A DNA stretch of 25,630 nt. Source: a virus. The DNA is taken from IMG/VR virus record IMGVR_UViG_3300033571_009498, positions 1-25,630 of that record. One strand, given 5' to 3'. The position numbers and the translations under genes are program-made. Position 1 is the first letter of the stretch. Each line of letters starts with the position of its first letter. Of this stretch, positions 1 to 6,379 are shown piece after piece. The notes under the pieces are model-generated. The model had not been told where the DNA came from, searched no databases, and worked only from the letters and a program-made list of their open reading frames with translations.

Positions 1-242
1 ATCGGCCCTTTTTCGCCTGCTTCTCGGGCTTCTTTCGGAATGTCCAAAGTAATGAAGCCGTCGTTCTGGTATCTGTCTTTTCCTTCTTTGTTTTCGAGTG
101 CCGTAGCGTCGAGATAAACGCTTTTGTCGTTCACGAATAGGTTATTCGCCGCAATCGGAATCGCGATGAAATCGGTCCCTTCTTTGGATGTAAATTGCTT
201 GACTCCGTGGAGCTTTAGCAGGTTGATTTTCAGTTTTTGCAT
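1..242 (-). CDS. Partial leftward gene, unknown function (N-terminal 80 residues)
   Basis: An open reading frame runs leftward from an ATG at 242-240 off the window edge with no stop, giving about 80 residues that begin MQKLKINLLKL. The product is hydrophilic, mixed charged, and has no signal peptide or membrane segment. Phrases such as FIAIPIAANNLF and GFITLDIPKEARE look like alternating beta strands, as in small nucleic-acid-binding phage proteins, but I do not recognise the family. No clear Shine-Dalgarno precedes the ATG. It is the last visible member of a leftward group (995 down to 1), probably early genes. The reading frame is well supported by its codon pattern and by 80 codons without a stop; function is not. 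Confidence 0.7.
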   Translation of the reverse strand, partial: MQKLKINLLKLHGVKQFTSKEGTDFIAIPIAANNLFVNDKSVYLDATALENKEGKDRYQNDGFITLDIPKEAREAGEKGP

Positions 243-292
243 GTTGGTTTAGTTGGTTTTTAATCTTGTGCAGGAGTATTCCGACAAATTTG

Positions 293-562
293 TTAGTGAT
301 CTGGATTGTTCGGCTTCTTGAGTTCATGGAGCGACCACTTGAGTTCGTCCCGGTAGTTGGACGCCTGCCCGTCTCGCCCATAGCCGCAGTAAGCGTCGGC
401 ACGCTCCCCGCGTAGCAGGGCGTCCACGAGCGCCTGAGCGTCCTCGTTGACGTTTTGCTGGAGCCTCAGTTCGTCGCGCAATGCCCATGCGGACAACCGC
501 CGAACAAGGCGCTGGATACAACGCCATACGGCGCTGCTTGGTGATTTCGATGGTCTATTCAT
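293..562 (-). CDS. Small hypothetical protein, 89 residues
   Basis: The frame begins at ATG 562-560 and overlaps the end of the upstream leftward gene by 8 bases, which suggests coupled expression. The N-terminal 30 residues are Arg-rich. The rest reads like a normal soluble helical protein (RDELRLQQNVNEDAQALVDA, then GYGRDGQASNYRDEL). There is no zinc site, signal peptide or membrane segment. I do not recognise it. A later start is possible, because the Arg/Trp-rich N-terminus is less protein-like than the remainder. It belongs to the leftward early cluster. Confidence 0.65.
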   Translation of the reverse strand: MNRPSKSPSSAVWRCIQRLVRRLSAWALRDELRLQQNVNEDAQALVDALLRGERADAYCGYGRDGQASNYRDELKWSLHELKKPNNPDH

Positions 563-797
563 GGCGTGTGTCAGCTTGGTCGTTCACCTCAGAGTTGGTT
601 TGTGCCCTCAATTTCTGTGCACGATGCCTGCAATTCTCGTCATTGTAGCGTTCAGCGTAAGCCTCAAGGAACTTCGCCGCAAGCCTCCGGTGCGGTTCTG
701 CCTTAGTCTCTCCGTTCTCGACGCAGTGGACGAATGCCCATGCGGCGTCAAATGCGAGCGCGTCTAGTTTTTCTTTCGGGGTTGCTTCTCTTGTCAT
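555..797 (-). CDS. Small helical hypothetical protein, 80 residues
   Basis: The product starts MTREATPKEKLDALAFDAAW and is predicted almost entirely alpha-helical and charged, with one Cys in the first half (HCVENGE) and one in the second (ENCRHR). No catalytic motif is evident. The start at 797 lies 12 bases beyond the end of the 810-995 gene, and its stop overlaps the next gene, so the three small genes look like one leftward transcription unit. Function unknown. A role as a small host-takeover or DNA-metabolism accessory protein is only a guess from position. Confidence 0.7.
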   Translation of the reverse strand: MTREATPKEKLDALAFDAAWAFVHCVENGETKAEPHRRLAAKFLEAYAERYNDENCRHRAQKLRAQTNSEVNDQADTRHE

Positions 798-809
798 GGT
801 GTTAGTTGG

Positions 810-995
810 CTAGTCCCTGAAATCAGCATCGTTAGCGGCGAAAAATGCGCTACTATCGGCGCAATCGTCGTGCGCGCATGTTCCGTTCGGATATTGCACG
901 CCTTCATCATCAAGGTTTACGGCTTGATTGCAGACCTTGCAGCGGTCGCTGATTATCGTGTTCTTTCTGTTGAGTTCTGTTTTGCTGTTGTTCAT
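810..995 (-). CDS. Small zinc-ribbon-like protein, 61 residues
   Basis: The first gene of the leftward group. It contains a C-x2-C pair (CKVCNQ, about residues 19-24) and later C-x4-C (CAHDDC, about 40-45) with an intervening His, a plausible zinc ribbon. The C-terminus is acidic. Upstream on its strand the leader is purine rich (GGAGGAAG about 14 bases before the ATG), which may act as a ribosome site at long spacing. Phages often carry such mini zinc-ribbon proteins in early operons; the exact role is unknown. Confidence 0.7.
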   Translation of the reverse strand: MNNSKTELNRKNTIISDRCKVCNQAVNLDDEGVQYPNGTCAHDDCADSSAFFAANDADFRD

Positions 996-1203
996 GCCCT
1001 CTTCTACTTCCTCCCCTTCCCCCTGTCAAAGTCTTTTTTCACAAATTAACACAATTCAGCTATAAGCCGCATGGATGCTTGATTGCAGGGCGGTGGAAAG
1101 TTGGCTTGCCGTGGTTTATTTTGACGATAGACGGCGGAAAAGTGGCGTGAAAGAGCAGAAAAGTCTTGCCAGTAACGTGTCAATCAACGACATTGTTTGA
1201 CGT
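996..1203. promoter_or_regulatory. Divergent intergenic control region with a palindromic operator candidate
   Basis: This 208-base gap separates leftward from rightward genes, so it should hold promoters for both, although no convincing -35/-10 pair could be read. Immediately before the rightward ATG at 1204 there is an imperfect palindrome at 1179-1201. Its arms are GTCAATCAA and TTGTTTGAC, 8 of 9 positions matching around a 5-base spacer, with perfect outer GTCAA/TTGAC ends. This size and placement fit a repressor or activator site covering the translation start region. The same GTCAA core is clustered inside the replication gene at 1757-1827. Confidence 0.45.
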
Positions 1204-1437
1204 ATGCGAAACTGGAAAATACTAAAATGGGCTGAAAGGCCGAAACACACACACAAAATCGAATTTACCTGCACGAACTGCTGGGAAGATTCACAACTCG
1301 CCATTGCTGGGATGGTCATTGCTCAAATCGAAGACAGCCTCGTTTTCGACAGCGACCATTCGAGCCCTGACCAAATCGAATGCCCACATTGCCGGACGCA
1401 GCTCGAACTAGAAAAGGAGGTTGAAAATGTACGGTAA
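1204..1437 (+). CDS. Small zinc-ribbon protein, 77 residues
   Basis: The product has two Cys pairs, CTNC (about residues 23-26) and CPHC (about 60-63), spaced as in a two-knuckle zinc ribbon, with a helical segment rich in Ile/Ala/Val between them. It could bind DNA or a protein partner. It is the first rightward gene after the divergent control region and its end overlaps the start of the replication gene by 11 bases, with that gene's ribosome site inside this coding region. The family is not recognised beyond the zinc-ribbon pattern. Confidence 0.7.
   Translation: MRNWKILKWAERPKHTHKIEFTCTNCWEDSQLAIAGMVIAQIEDSLVFDSDHSSPDQIECPHCRTQLELEKEVENVR
1415..1420 (+). promoter_or_regulatory. Ribosome binding site fixing the replication gene start
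   Basis: A perfect AGGAGG lies six bases before ATG 1427. An in-frame TTG at 1421 lies directly against it and is too close to use, so the start is placed at 1427. This is the clearest Shine-Dalgarno in the window. Confidence 0.85.
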
Positions 1438-2188
1438 GTTCCATTCATCGACCTTTACCGGCTCAATGCGCGGTTCCGGCCCTGTTGTATTTGCAGTTTG
1501 GGCTTACGTCGTCTCAAACACGAATCAGCACTCGGTTATCGAAATCAATCCCGAGGTCGTCGCGTTCCTTCTCGGTTGCACGCCCGCAGAAGTTGAGCAT
1601 GCAATCGAAACCCTTTGCGCTCCGGACCCGAAGAGCCGTTGCAAAGACAATGACGGGCGAAGGCTGCTAAAAGAGGGAGAGTTCCAATACTTCGTTCCGA
1701 CTCACAAGCACTATCGCGAAATGAAGACGACAGAGGAGAAGCGCGAATATAACCGCGTCAAAAAGCAGGAAGAGCGTCAAAGAAAGTCAAATGTCAAACG
1801 CGATGTCAAAAATGTCAATGATGTCAACACATCAGAAGCAGAAGCAGAAGCAGATTCATACCCAGAGTCAGAATCAAAAGCAGAAGCAATCTCTAAAAAT
1901 AATAATGATGATGGAAAGAAAGTTTCTTTTTCAATGCCAAGTCTCGAAGAGTTCACAGCATACTACGGGAAAGCAATGGAAGACGTGGACCTTGGAGAAC
2001 ACCTGATGCTCTCCGATTGGCTCCTAGAGCAACACAGCTATTGCTCGGACAAGTGGGCAGAACAGCCGGTCAATAACTGGAAAAGCCAGACCGGACGATT
2101 CACTCGACTCTATCGCGATTACTGGAACTTTACCAAACCAGTTGAGAAACCGGATGATGAAGGCGAAGACGATAACGGAGGATTTTAA
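1427..2188 (+). CDS. Phage replication protein with N-terminal winged helix (initiator/organizer type)
   Basis: The 253-residue product opens MYGKFHSSTFTGSMRG and continues with AIETLCAPDPKSR, GRRLLKEGEF and KREYNRVKKQEERQR. This signature belongs to a large group of phage replication proteins with an N-terminal winged-helix domain; typical members read MYGKI, then LEAPDPYSRT, then GRRI. Residues 1-110 are that domain, 110-160 a charged low-complexity linker (NVKRDVKNVNDVN, then Glu/Ala repeats), and 165-240 a helical C-terminal region with conserved-looking NNWKSQTGRF, which may contact a helicase or loader. The tail is acidic. It probably binds the origin and recruits host replication proteins. 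The gene itself contains clustered GTCAA repeats in the linker-coding part, as lambda O carries its iterons. Confidence 0.75.
   Translation: MYGKFHSSTFTGSMRGSGPVVFAVWAYVVSNTNQHSVIEINPEVVAFLLGCTPAEVEHAIETLCAPDPKSRCKDNDGRRLLKEGEFQYFVPTHKHYREMKTTEEKREYNRVKKQEERQRKSNVKRDVKNVNDVNTSEAEAEADSYPESESKAEAISKNNNDDGKKVSFSMPSLEEFTAYYGKAMEDVDLGEHLMLSDWLLEQHSYCSDKWAEQPVNNWKSQTGRFTRLYRDYWNFTKPVEKPDDEGEDDNGGF
1757..1827 (+). repeat. Clustered GTCAA / ATGTCAA repeats, candidate replication origin
   Basis: Seven GTCAA copies start at 1757, 1776, 1786, 1793, 1805, 1814 and 1823; four are extended to ATGTCAA (1791, 1803, 1812, 1821). They are followed by repeated AGAAGC (1833-1852) and an AT-rich purine-biased stretch at about 1890-1940. 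Repeats inside the initiator gene followed by AT-rich DNA is the lambda-type origin layout. The repeats also encode a low-complexity linker, so codon repetition alone could explain part of this. Confidence 0.45.
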
Positions 2189-2189
2189 C

Positions 2190-2276
2190 ATGGACTGGAA
2201 GAAATTAAACGTGCGATTTGTAATCCTCATTACAAACGAAAGCCGCGATAACCACGCGGGCTTTTTGCTGCACTGA
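2190..2276 (+). CDS. Possible 28-residue peptide after the replication gene
   Basis: An ATG at 2190 follows a GGAGG nine bases upstream (2176-2180) and opens 28 codons (starting MDWKKLNVRFVILI). A hairpin that resembles a terminator lies inside it, which argues against it or suggests attenuation. It is too short to judge by coding statistics. Confidence 0.3.
   Translation: MDWKKLNVRFVILITNESRDNHAGFLLH
2239..2266 (+). terminator. Weak intrinsic terminator-like hairpin
   Basis: AAAGCCGCG (2239-2247) pairs with CGCGGGCTTT (2255-2264) with one bulged G, around a 7-base loop, ending in a run of five T (2262-2266). It could end or attenuate the replication transcript. The T-run is short and partly in the stem. 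Confidence 0.45.
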
Positions 2277-2349
2277 TTGCACGCATTTTTGCCTTTTCCC
2301 AAAATAGTCTTGCAAGGATCGAGGAATTGAGCTAGAAAAGATTCAAATT

Positions 2350-2664
2350 ATGAACGGATTCACATATACAACAGACTGGGCAGAGACAATCAAACAGAGC
2401 TTTGCGAAACCTGATTCAGTAACGCACGCGGCAATCGTGAATCACACGATTACGAAAGAGCAGTGGGCGAGCGTTGTCACGAATCATTCAGCAACAGGAC
2501 ATCGATTTACAAATGAGGAACTAGAATCTCAATGGCAAAGCATGGTTATCGGTGGGCGGATTCACATCGAAGCACTTTGGCGAATGAACCAAGGGCAATT
2601 CCGTGCGTTTGTTCCTGCTATTCGCAAGGTATGCCAGTTGGTCGGTGAGAAATGCTTTTGGTAA
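2350..2664 (+). CDS. Hypothetical protein, 104 residues
   Basis: The product starts MNGFTYTTDWAETIKQSFAK. It is soluble, helical and Trp-containing, with a stretch (HRFTNEELESQWQSMVIGGR) that could form a helix-turn-helix or a helical bundle. The ending (RAFVPAIRKVCQLVGEKCFW) is basic and amphipathic. There is no known motif, signal peptide or membrane segment. It sits between the replication gene and a small zinc-finger gene that starts four bases after its stop, so the two are likely co-translated. Function unknown. Confidence 0.65.
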   Translation: MNGFTYTTDWAETIKQSFAKPDSVTHAAIVNHTITKEQWASVVTNHSATGHRFTNEELESQWQSMVIGGRIHIEALWRMNQGQFRAFVPAIRKVCQLVGEKCFW

Positions 2665-2668
2665 ATTT

Positions 2669-2962
2669 ATGAGCAACGAACAATGCAAATGGTGTGAGAA
2701 CAAAGCAGCAAGCAGGGGAGTGTGTAGCAAGCATTACGCCCGATGCGCTGCGTTAGTATCCGATGGCGCAAGCTGGGAAGTAATCATCGCCGGCGACGAG
2801 CCACAGCCCGGAAAGCGGGGACGACCGATGAAGACCGGGAGCGCATCATGGCTCGCGGAGAAGTATGACCAGTTAGCGGCAGACGTGATAAAGGCTATTG
2901 CGCTGATTTCACTCGGGAAAATTCACGAGGCGAAGATGGTGTTGATTGGGGAGAAGCCATGA
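2669..2962 (+). CDS. Small zinc-finger protein, 97 residues
   Basis: The ATG at 2669, four bases after the preceding stop, is preferred. A longer in-frame extension to 2603 would run through the previous gene and has an unnatural composition. The N-terminus has CKWC, then GVCSKHYARC (about residues 6-27), a compact Cys/His cluster frequent in small phage proteins that bind nucleic acid. A Gly/Arg-rich hinge (GKRGRPMK) follows, resembling an AT-hook core (RGRP), and then a helical C-terminus. The RGRP core plus the zinc cluster suggest DNA binding. The exact role is unknown. Confidence 0.7.
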   Translation: MSNEQCKWCENKAASRGVCSKHYARCAALVSDGASWEVIIAGDEPQPGKRGRPMKTGSASWLAEKYDQLAADVIKAIALISLGKIHEAKMVLIGEKP

Positions 2963-2975
2963 ACGTAGAGCTAAA

Positions 2976-3040
2976 TTTATGCCTCATTGAGGCATAAAAA
3001 CAAAACAATGAGGCATAAAAACAAAACAATGAGGCATAAA
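2976..3040 (+). repeat. Palindrome plus 21-bp phased direct repeats (four half-sites)
   Basis: The half-site TGAGGCATAAA occurs at 2988-2998, 3009-3019 and 3030-3040, exactly 21 bp apart (two helical turns). An inverted copy, TTTATGCCTCA, at 2976-2986 forms a perfect 11-bp palindrome with the first. Each spacer is A-rich (about AACAAAACAA). The array covers the start of the next gene and also encodes a repeated heptapeptide, MRHKNKT. A 12-codon ORF (2959-2997) overlaps the previous stop as ATGA and ends within the array. It is probably a protein-binding array or iteron set. Confidence 0.65.
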
Positions 3041-3286
3041 GCAATACAGGATGGTGTGGCAGAGGCATTTGATTACTGGCTCTCGCATCATGACGTATCA
3101 ACTCCAGAATGCAGCATGATAGCAATCGAGAAAGCATTCTACGATTGGCTTTGTCGCAATTCAGACGATTTGATAGAGAAACGGGCAATGAAAGTGGCAG
3201 AGAGGGTTGCGAAATCATCTCAAAAGCTAGAAATGTCCGATTTTGTCGCAAAGGAGAGGCAAAATGACCAAAATTCTCAATACTGA
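3008..3286 (+). CDS. Hypothetical protein with repeated N-terminal heptapeptide, about 92 residues
   Basis: The frame is open from TTG 2987, with in-frame ATGs at 3008 and 3029, each placed at the same point of a 21-base repeat. The real start cannot be decided, and 3008 is given. The repeated part encodes MRHKNKT per unit. The body has Trp/Tyr-containing helices (FDYWLSHHDVST, IEKAFYDWLCRN) and a basic helical C-terminus. No family is recognised. Because the repeats overlap the start, binding to them may control this gene's expression; if the protein itself is the binder, it would be autoregulated. That is inference. Confidence 0.6.
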   Translation: MRHKNKTMRHKAIQDGVAEAFDYWLSHHDVSTPECSMIAIEKAFYDWLCRNSDDLIEKRAMKVAERVAKSSQKLEMSDFVAKERQNDQNSQY

Positions 3287-3329
3287 TACCCCCGGCTTAA
3301 CCAGTATTCTCATTTTTGAGACAGCCTAG
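3264..3329 (+). CDS. Possible 21-residue peptide
   Basis: An ATG at 3264 follows a good purine-rich site (AGGAGAGG, 3252-3259) inside the end of the previous gene and reads MTKILNTDTPGLTSILIF and then three more residues to a TAG at 3327. A decent ribosome site is the only support. It could be a leader peptide upstream of the terminase genes or chance. Confidence 0.25.
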   Translation: MTKILNTDTPGLTSILIFETA

Positions 3330-3408
3330 GGTTCATCTCTCTCCCTTCACTTTTTTAAATTTGGCTCAAATACCGGCTTTACCGCCATCCACTTGCAATA
3401 AGCCATAA
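3287..3408 (+). promoter_or_regulatory. Gap before the small terminase gene: candidate packaging (cos/pac) or late promoter region
   Basis: This is the only sizeable gap before the packaging genes. It holds two copies of GGCTTWACC (3294-3302 and 3375-3383), each preceded by ATACC, 81 bases apart, and a small hairpin TCTCA-TTTT-TGAGA (3308-3321). In lambdoid phages the cos site and terminase-binding repeats lie directly left of the small terminase gene, so repeats here are candidates for small-terminase binding. No firm promoter was read. Confidence 0.4.
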
Positions 3409-4017
3409 ATGCCACGATTCGTTTCATCATACGGGGAAGTAGCCAAGCAACTTGGAGTAAGTCGCCAAGCCATAGTGAATTGGCGCAAGGCTCACCCTGA
3501 CTCTCCGGCGCAGCTACCGAATGGCGACCATGATGTAAGTAAATGGCGGGAATTTGTAAAAATCAAGGGACTAGGCCAGAGAGACGACGAGCTGCCGACA
3601 AACATCAGAGACACGGACGGCGATGATGATGAAGGGCCAGTGACTAAAGAAGACTGGAATTGCGCCCTAATCAGAGAGAAAGTCCGACGCGAGCGGATTA
3701 AAGCGGACCTAGAGAGTCAGAAAGCCGTTTTAGTTGACGACCTAGAAGCCAACCTCGGCGGGCTACTTGCAGCGGTGCAAAACGGAATGGATTCCTTCCC
3801 CGATAGAGCGGCTCCAATGGTTCAAGGCTTTAGCGACGTTCCCGAAATCTCGCGTATCCTCCACGGCGAAATGCAAAGCACGCTCGGCGCATTGCAGGTT
3901 GCGGACTTTGAGAAAGCCATAGAGGAAACGCCGGAACACCTGAGAGACGAAGTTCTCGCAGCTTTGAAACGGATTGGCGGGTTTTACCTTAACAGAACAC
4001 AGATAATCGAAACATGA
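3409..4017 (+). CDS. terS: Terminase small subunit
   Basis: The 202-residue product begins with a helix-turn-helix at about residues 9-27 (YGEVAKQLGVSRQAIVNWRK), as in lambda Nu1 and related small terminases that recognise the packaging site. It continues with an acidic linker (RDTDGDDDEGP), a charged helical oligomerisation segment (REKVRRERIKADLESQKAV) and a helical C-terminus expected to contact the large subunit. Length and domain order fit Nu1-type subunits, which often have about 180-210 residues. The large subunit is encoded two genes downstream. It begins the late operon after a 122-base gap. The ATG has no strong Shine-Dalgarno. Assignment rests on HTH, coiled segment and position. 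Confidence 0.85.
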   Translation: MPRFVSSYGEVAKQLGVSRQAIVNWRKAHPDSPAQLPNGDHDVSKWREFVKIKGLGQRDDELPTNIRDTDGDDDEGPVTKEDWNCALIREKVRRERIKADLESQKAVLVDDLEANLGGLLAAVQNGMDSFPDRAAPMVQGFSDVPEISRILHGEMQSTLGALQVADFEKAIEETPEHLRDEVLAALKRIGGFYLNRTQIIET

Positions 4018-4292
4018 ACACTATAAAATCACTTCCGCCACGAACAGCCCGCGTCCACGTTTATGACTTACTACTAGAAAACGGGCGTGAAATTACAATG
4101 ACGGAAAACCTGACTTGGCATGGAGAGGTTTGGATTAGAAGCGATGCCGACATGGAACCGCTTTATAAGCTACACGCATCTGATTCTTGGGCATATATTG
4201 AAGGTGGAATGTTTCAGTTTATAGGCAAAAACGAAAACGCAACTTCGCTAAGTGATATTGCGAAAAAAGGCGGAATAATAGAATTGCCGTGA
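4014..4292 (+). CDS. Hypothetical protein between terminase subunits, 92 residues
   Basis: The start overlaps the terS stop as ATGA and the end overlaps the large-subunit GTG as GTGA, so all three are translationally coupled. The product (MNTIKSLPPRTARVHVYDLL, then WHGEVWIRSDADMEPLYKLH) looks beta-rich, with no Cys, signal peptide or membrane segment. An extra small gene between the terminase genes is unusual for the lambda order (Nu1 then A). It could be a packaging accessory or an unrelated insertion. Function unknown. Confidence 0.7.
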   Translation: MNTIKSLPPRTARVHVYDLLLENGREITMTENLTWHGEVWIRSDADMEPLYKLHASDSWAYIEGGMFQFIGKNENATSLSDIAKKGGIIELP

Positions 4293-6379
4293 TAAACTAC
4301 CGATCAGCTGCCGAAGTCCTAAAGCGCATTCAGCGTGACATTATCCGCCCGCGTCCGTTGCTGAAGTATTGGGAGTGGGCAGACAAGCACGTCTCTATTC
4401 CCCACGAAGCAAGCGGACCCATGCCGGGGAGACTCAACACCGGACGCTTCCCCGTGTTTCGCGGATTGTTCGATTTAGCGCAACAGGGACACGTTCACTT
4501 CATTTCCCTTTGCGCTTCGATTCGCGTAGGTAAGACTCTGTTTTCCATCATCGTCATGCTTTATTGGCTAGCGGAGAAAGCCGGTAGTGCGGTATGGCTT
4601 GACCCATCGGGAGGGAGCGCGAAGAAAGTCAGCAAGTCGGAAATCGACCCGTTCATTCAGCTTTGCGAGCCGGTTAAACGCTTGGCAATTATCGGGCGGA
4701 CAACGTGGACTAGCCTTTGGAAAACATTCAAGGGCAAAATCCTTCGGTTCATCGGCGCGGGCGAAGAGGCAAACTTGCACGGATTCAACGCAGAGCTTGC
4801 TATCATTAACGAGTTCGATTCGTGCAAGCAGGCCGTCGTGAAGAAAAAGGCGAGCGAGGACGGAAAAGAGGACTCGTCATCGGCTGACAAGATAATCGGA
4901 CGCACGCAGCTTTTCCCGTTCACACGGAAAATAATCGAGAACAGTTCACCTCGGCAGGCTGGCGAGTTTTCCCCGATATGGCAGAGCTTTCTGCGCGGGA
5001 GTCAGCACTATTGCTATTTGCCGTGCCCGCATTGCAGCGCGGAGGCTAAGGCGATAGGGAACGCTAGGCCATTGCCGGAAAAGATGCCGGTCGGATGGAG
5101 CAAGGAAAGCATGGATCTGCACCTTGCAGGCTGGCAGCGTTTGGTTTTCACGAATGACCCCGCTTATCAGCCCGCGAAGCACCTTCCATTTGACCACGAC
5201 TTAATGCCAATCGAGGGCACGATGGAGGAGCGGCTTGGAAGAATCGACTTTTCATGCGCGGAGATATGGGCCGAAGCAATATCACCGCAGGATGCGACGA
5301 AAACAATCCGAGTCAAAACCGGATATGACCAAGATAAAGTAGAGCATCAGACCACGTATCAATGCGGGCACTGCGGAAAGCAAATTGAGCAACAGTCACT
5401 TCGCTGGATGCTGAATCGATACCGCTGGCAGGCGCACAATCCTAGCGCACCAAAAGACCGCATTTCCGCTCATTTGTGGCGAGGATACGCACCTCCGGAA
5501 CTTGGCGGAGGATGGAACCACATCGCGAAGGCGTTTCTTGAAGCGAAGTCAGACATTGGGAAGCTGATAACCTTCACGAACATGAGCCTTGGGTTGCCTT
5601 TCATTCGTGCAGGGGCGGCGATTAACGAAGGCGACCTTGACCGCGTTCTGGCGAGAACCCCGATGAGATATGTGAAGGGGCAAATCCCGCGAATGCCGGA
5701 GATGCTGACAATCACGGCGGACAAGCAAAAGGACCACCTTTACTACGTCATACGGGCATGGGGAGTCATATGGGAATCACCGGACATGCCGACTTGGAGT
5801 GCGCTTGTCGATTGGGGAACTGCGATGAGTATGGACGAGTTGACCGTTCTCGCCGGCGAGAAGCCGGACGGAAGCGGGAAGTATCGCACGTTCACCTACA
5901 CGGAGAACGAAAAGACATACGAGTTCCGTTGCATCGCCGGATTGATTGACTCCGGCAACGACCAAGACGTTGTTTTCGAGTTTTGCCACAAGCGCACCCG
6001 CATTTTCGACCCGTATCGCGGAAGCGGACCAGTGCAAACAAACTGGAATCGTATTCGTCCGCGTGACGTGTATGACGACCAGCTCAAACTTTGGCTTTGT
6101 TGGTCCAGTCACTACGCGGAAAGGCTGTATTACGACTGCATCAAATACGGACAGGCCGGAGATGACCCCGTTTATTGGTGGCTACCCGTCAACATAGACG
6201 ATGAATACAAGCATCAACTCACGGACGAATACAAAGACGGTGACGAGTGGGTATCACGCCGAAAGATGAACCACCTTGGCGACTGCGAGAAGATGCAACT
6301 CCCGCTTTCGGAGCTTGTGGAAAGCCGATTGACACTATTACGAGAAAAACGTAGAAACGAGAAAACAGAACAGAAATGA
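4289..6379 (+). CDS. terL: Terminase large subunit, lambda GpA family
   Basis: This 696-residue packaging motor and nuclease starts at GTG 4289. The GpA-type opening is present (WADKHVSIPHEASGPMPGRL, about residues 30-49). A variant Walker A, ASIRVGKT, lies at about 76-83, and a Walker B-like strand followed by acidic residues (AIINEFD) at about 171-177. Two Cys pairs (CPHC near 248, CGHC near 360) resemble the zinc-binding patches of this family. The C-terminal half contains the nuclease region, including DKQKDHLYYVIRAWG and GLIDSGN with conserved acidic residues. About 700 residues is usual for GpA proteins (lambda A is 641). It uses ATP to translocate DNA into the prohead through the portal and cuts genome ends. 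It is coupled by overlaps to both neighbours. Confidence 0.93.
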   Translation: MINYRSAAEVLKRIQRDIIRPRPLLKYWEWADKHVSIPHEASGPMPGRLNTGRFPVFRGLFDLAQQGHVHFISLCASIRVGKTLFSIIVMLYWLAEKAGSAVWLDPSGGSAKKVSKSEIDPFIQLCEPVKRLAIIGRTTWTSLWKTFKGKILRFIGAGEEANLHGFNAELAIINEFDSCKQAVVKKKASEDGKEDSSSADKIIGRTQLFPFTRKIIENSSPRQAGEFSPIWQSFLRGSQHYCYLPCPHCSAEAKAIGNARPLPEKMPVGWSKESMDLHLAGWQRLVFTNDPAYQPAKHLPFDHDLMPIEGTMEERLGRIDFSCAEIWAEAISPQDATKTIRVKTGYDQDKVEHQTTYQCGHCGKQIEQQSLRWMLNRYRWQAHNPSAPKDRISAHLWRGYAPPELGGGWNHIAKAFLEAKSDIGKLITFTNMSLGLPFIRAGAAINEGDLDRVLARTPMRYVKGQIPRMPEMLTITADKQKDHLYYVIRAWGVIWESPDMPTWSALVDWGTAMSMDELTVLAGEKPDGSGKYRTFTYTENEKTYEFRCIAGLIDSGNDQDVVFEFCHKRTRIFDPYRGSGPVQTNWNRIRPRDVYDDQLKLWLCWSSHYAERLYYDCIKYGQAGDDPVYWWLPVNIDDEYKHQLTDEYKDGDEWVSRRKMNHLGDCEKMQLPLSELVESRLTLLREKRRNEKTEQK

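Noticed and set aside
1024-1029. A TTGACA-like -35 element for the leftward genes
   Set aside because: The TAGAAG 17 bases downstream is a poor -10 and lies only four bases from the start codon, inside purine-rich DNA better read as a ribosome-site region.
2988-3040. A CRISPR array from the regularly spaced repeats
   Set aside because: Units are only 11 bases with 10-base, nearly identical A-rich spacers, in frame with a protein; CRISPR spacers are longer and differ.
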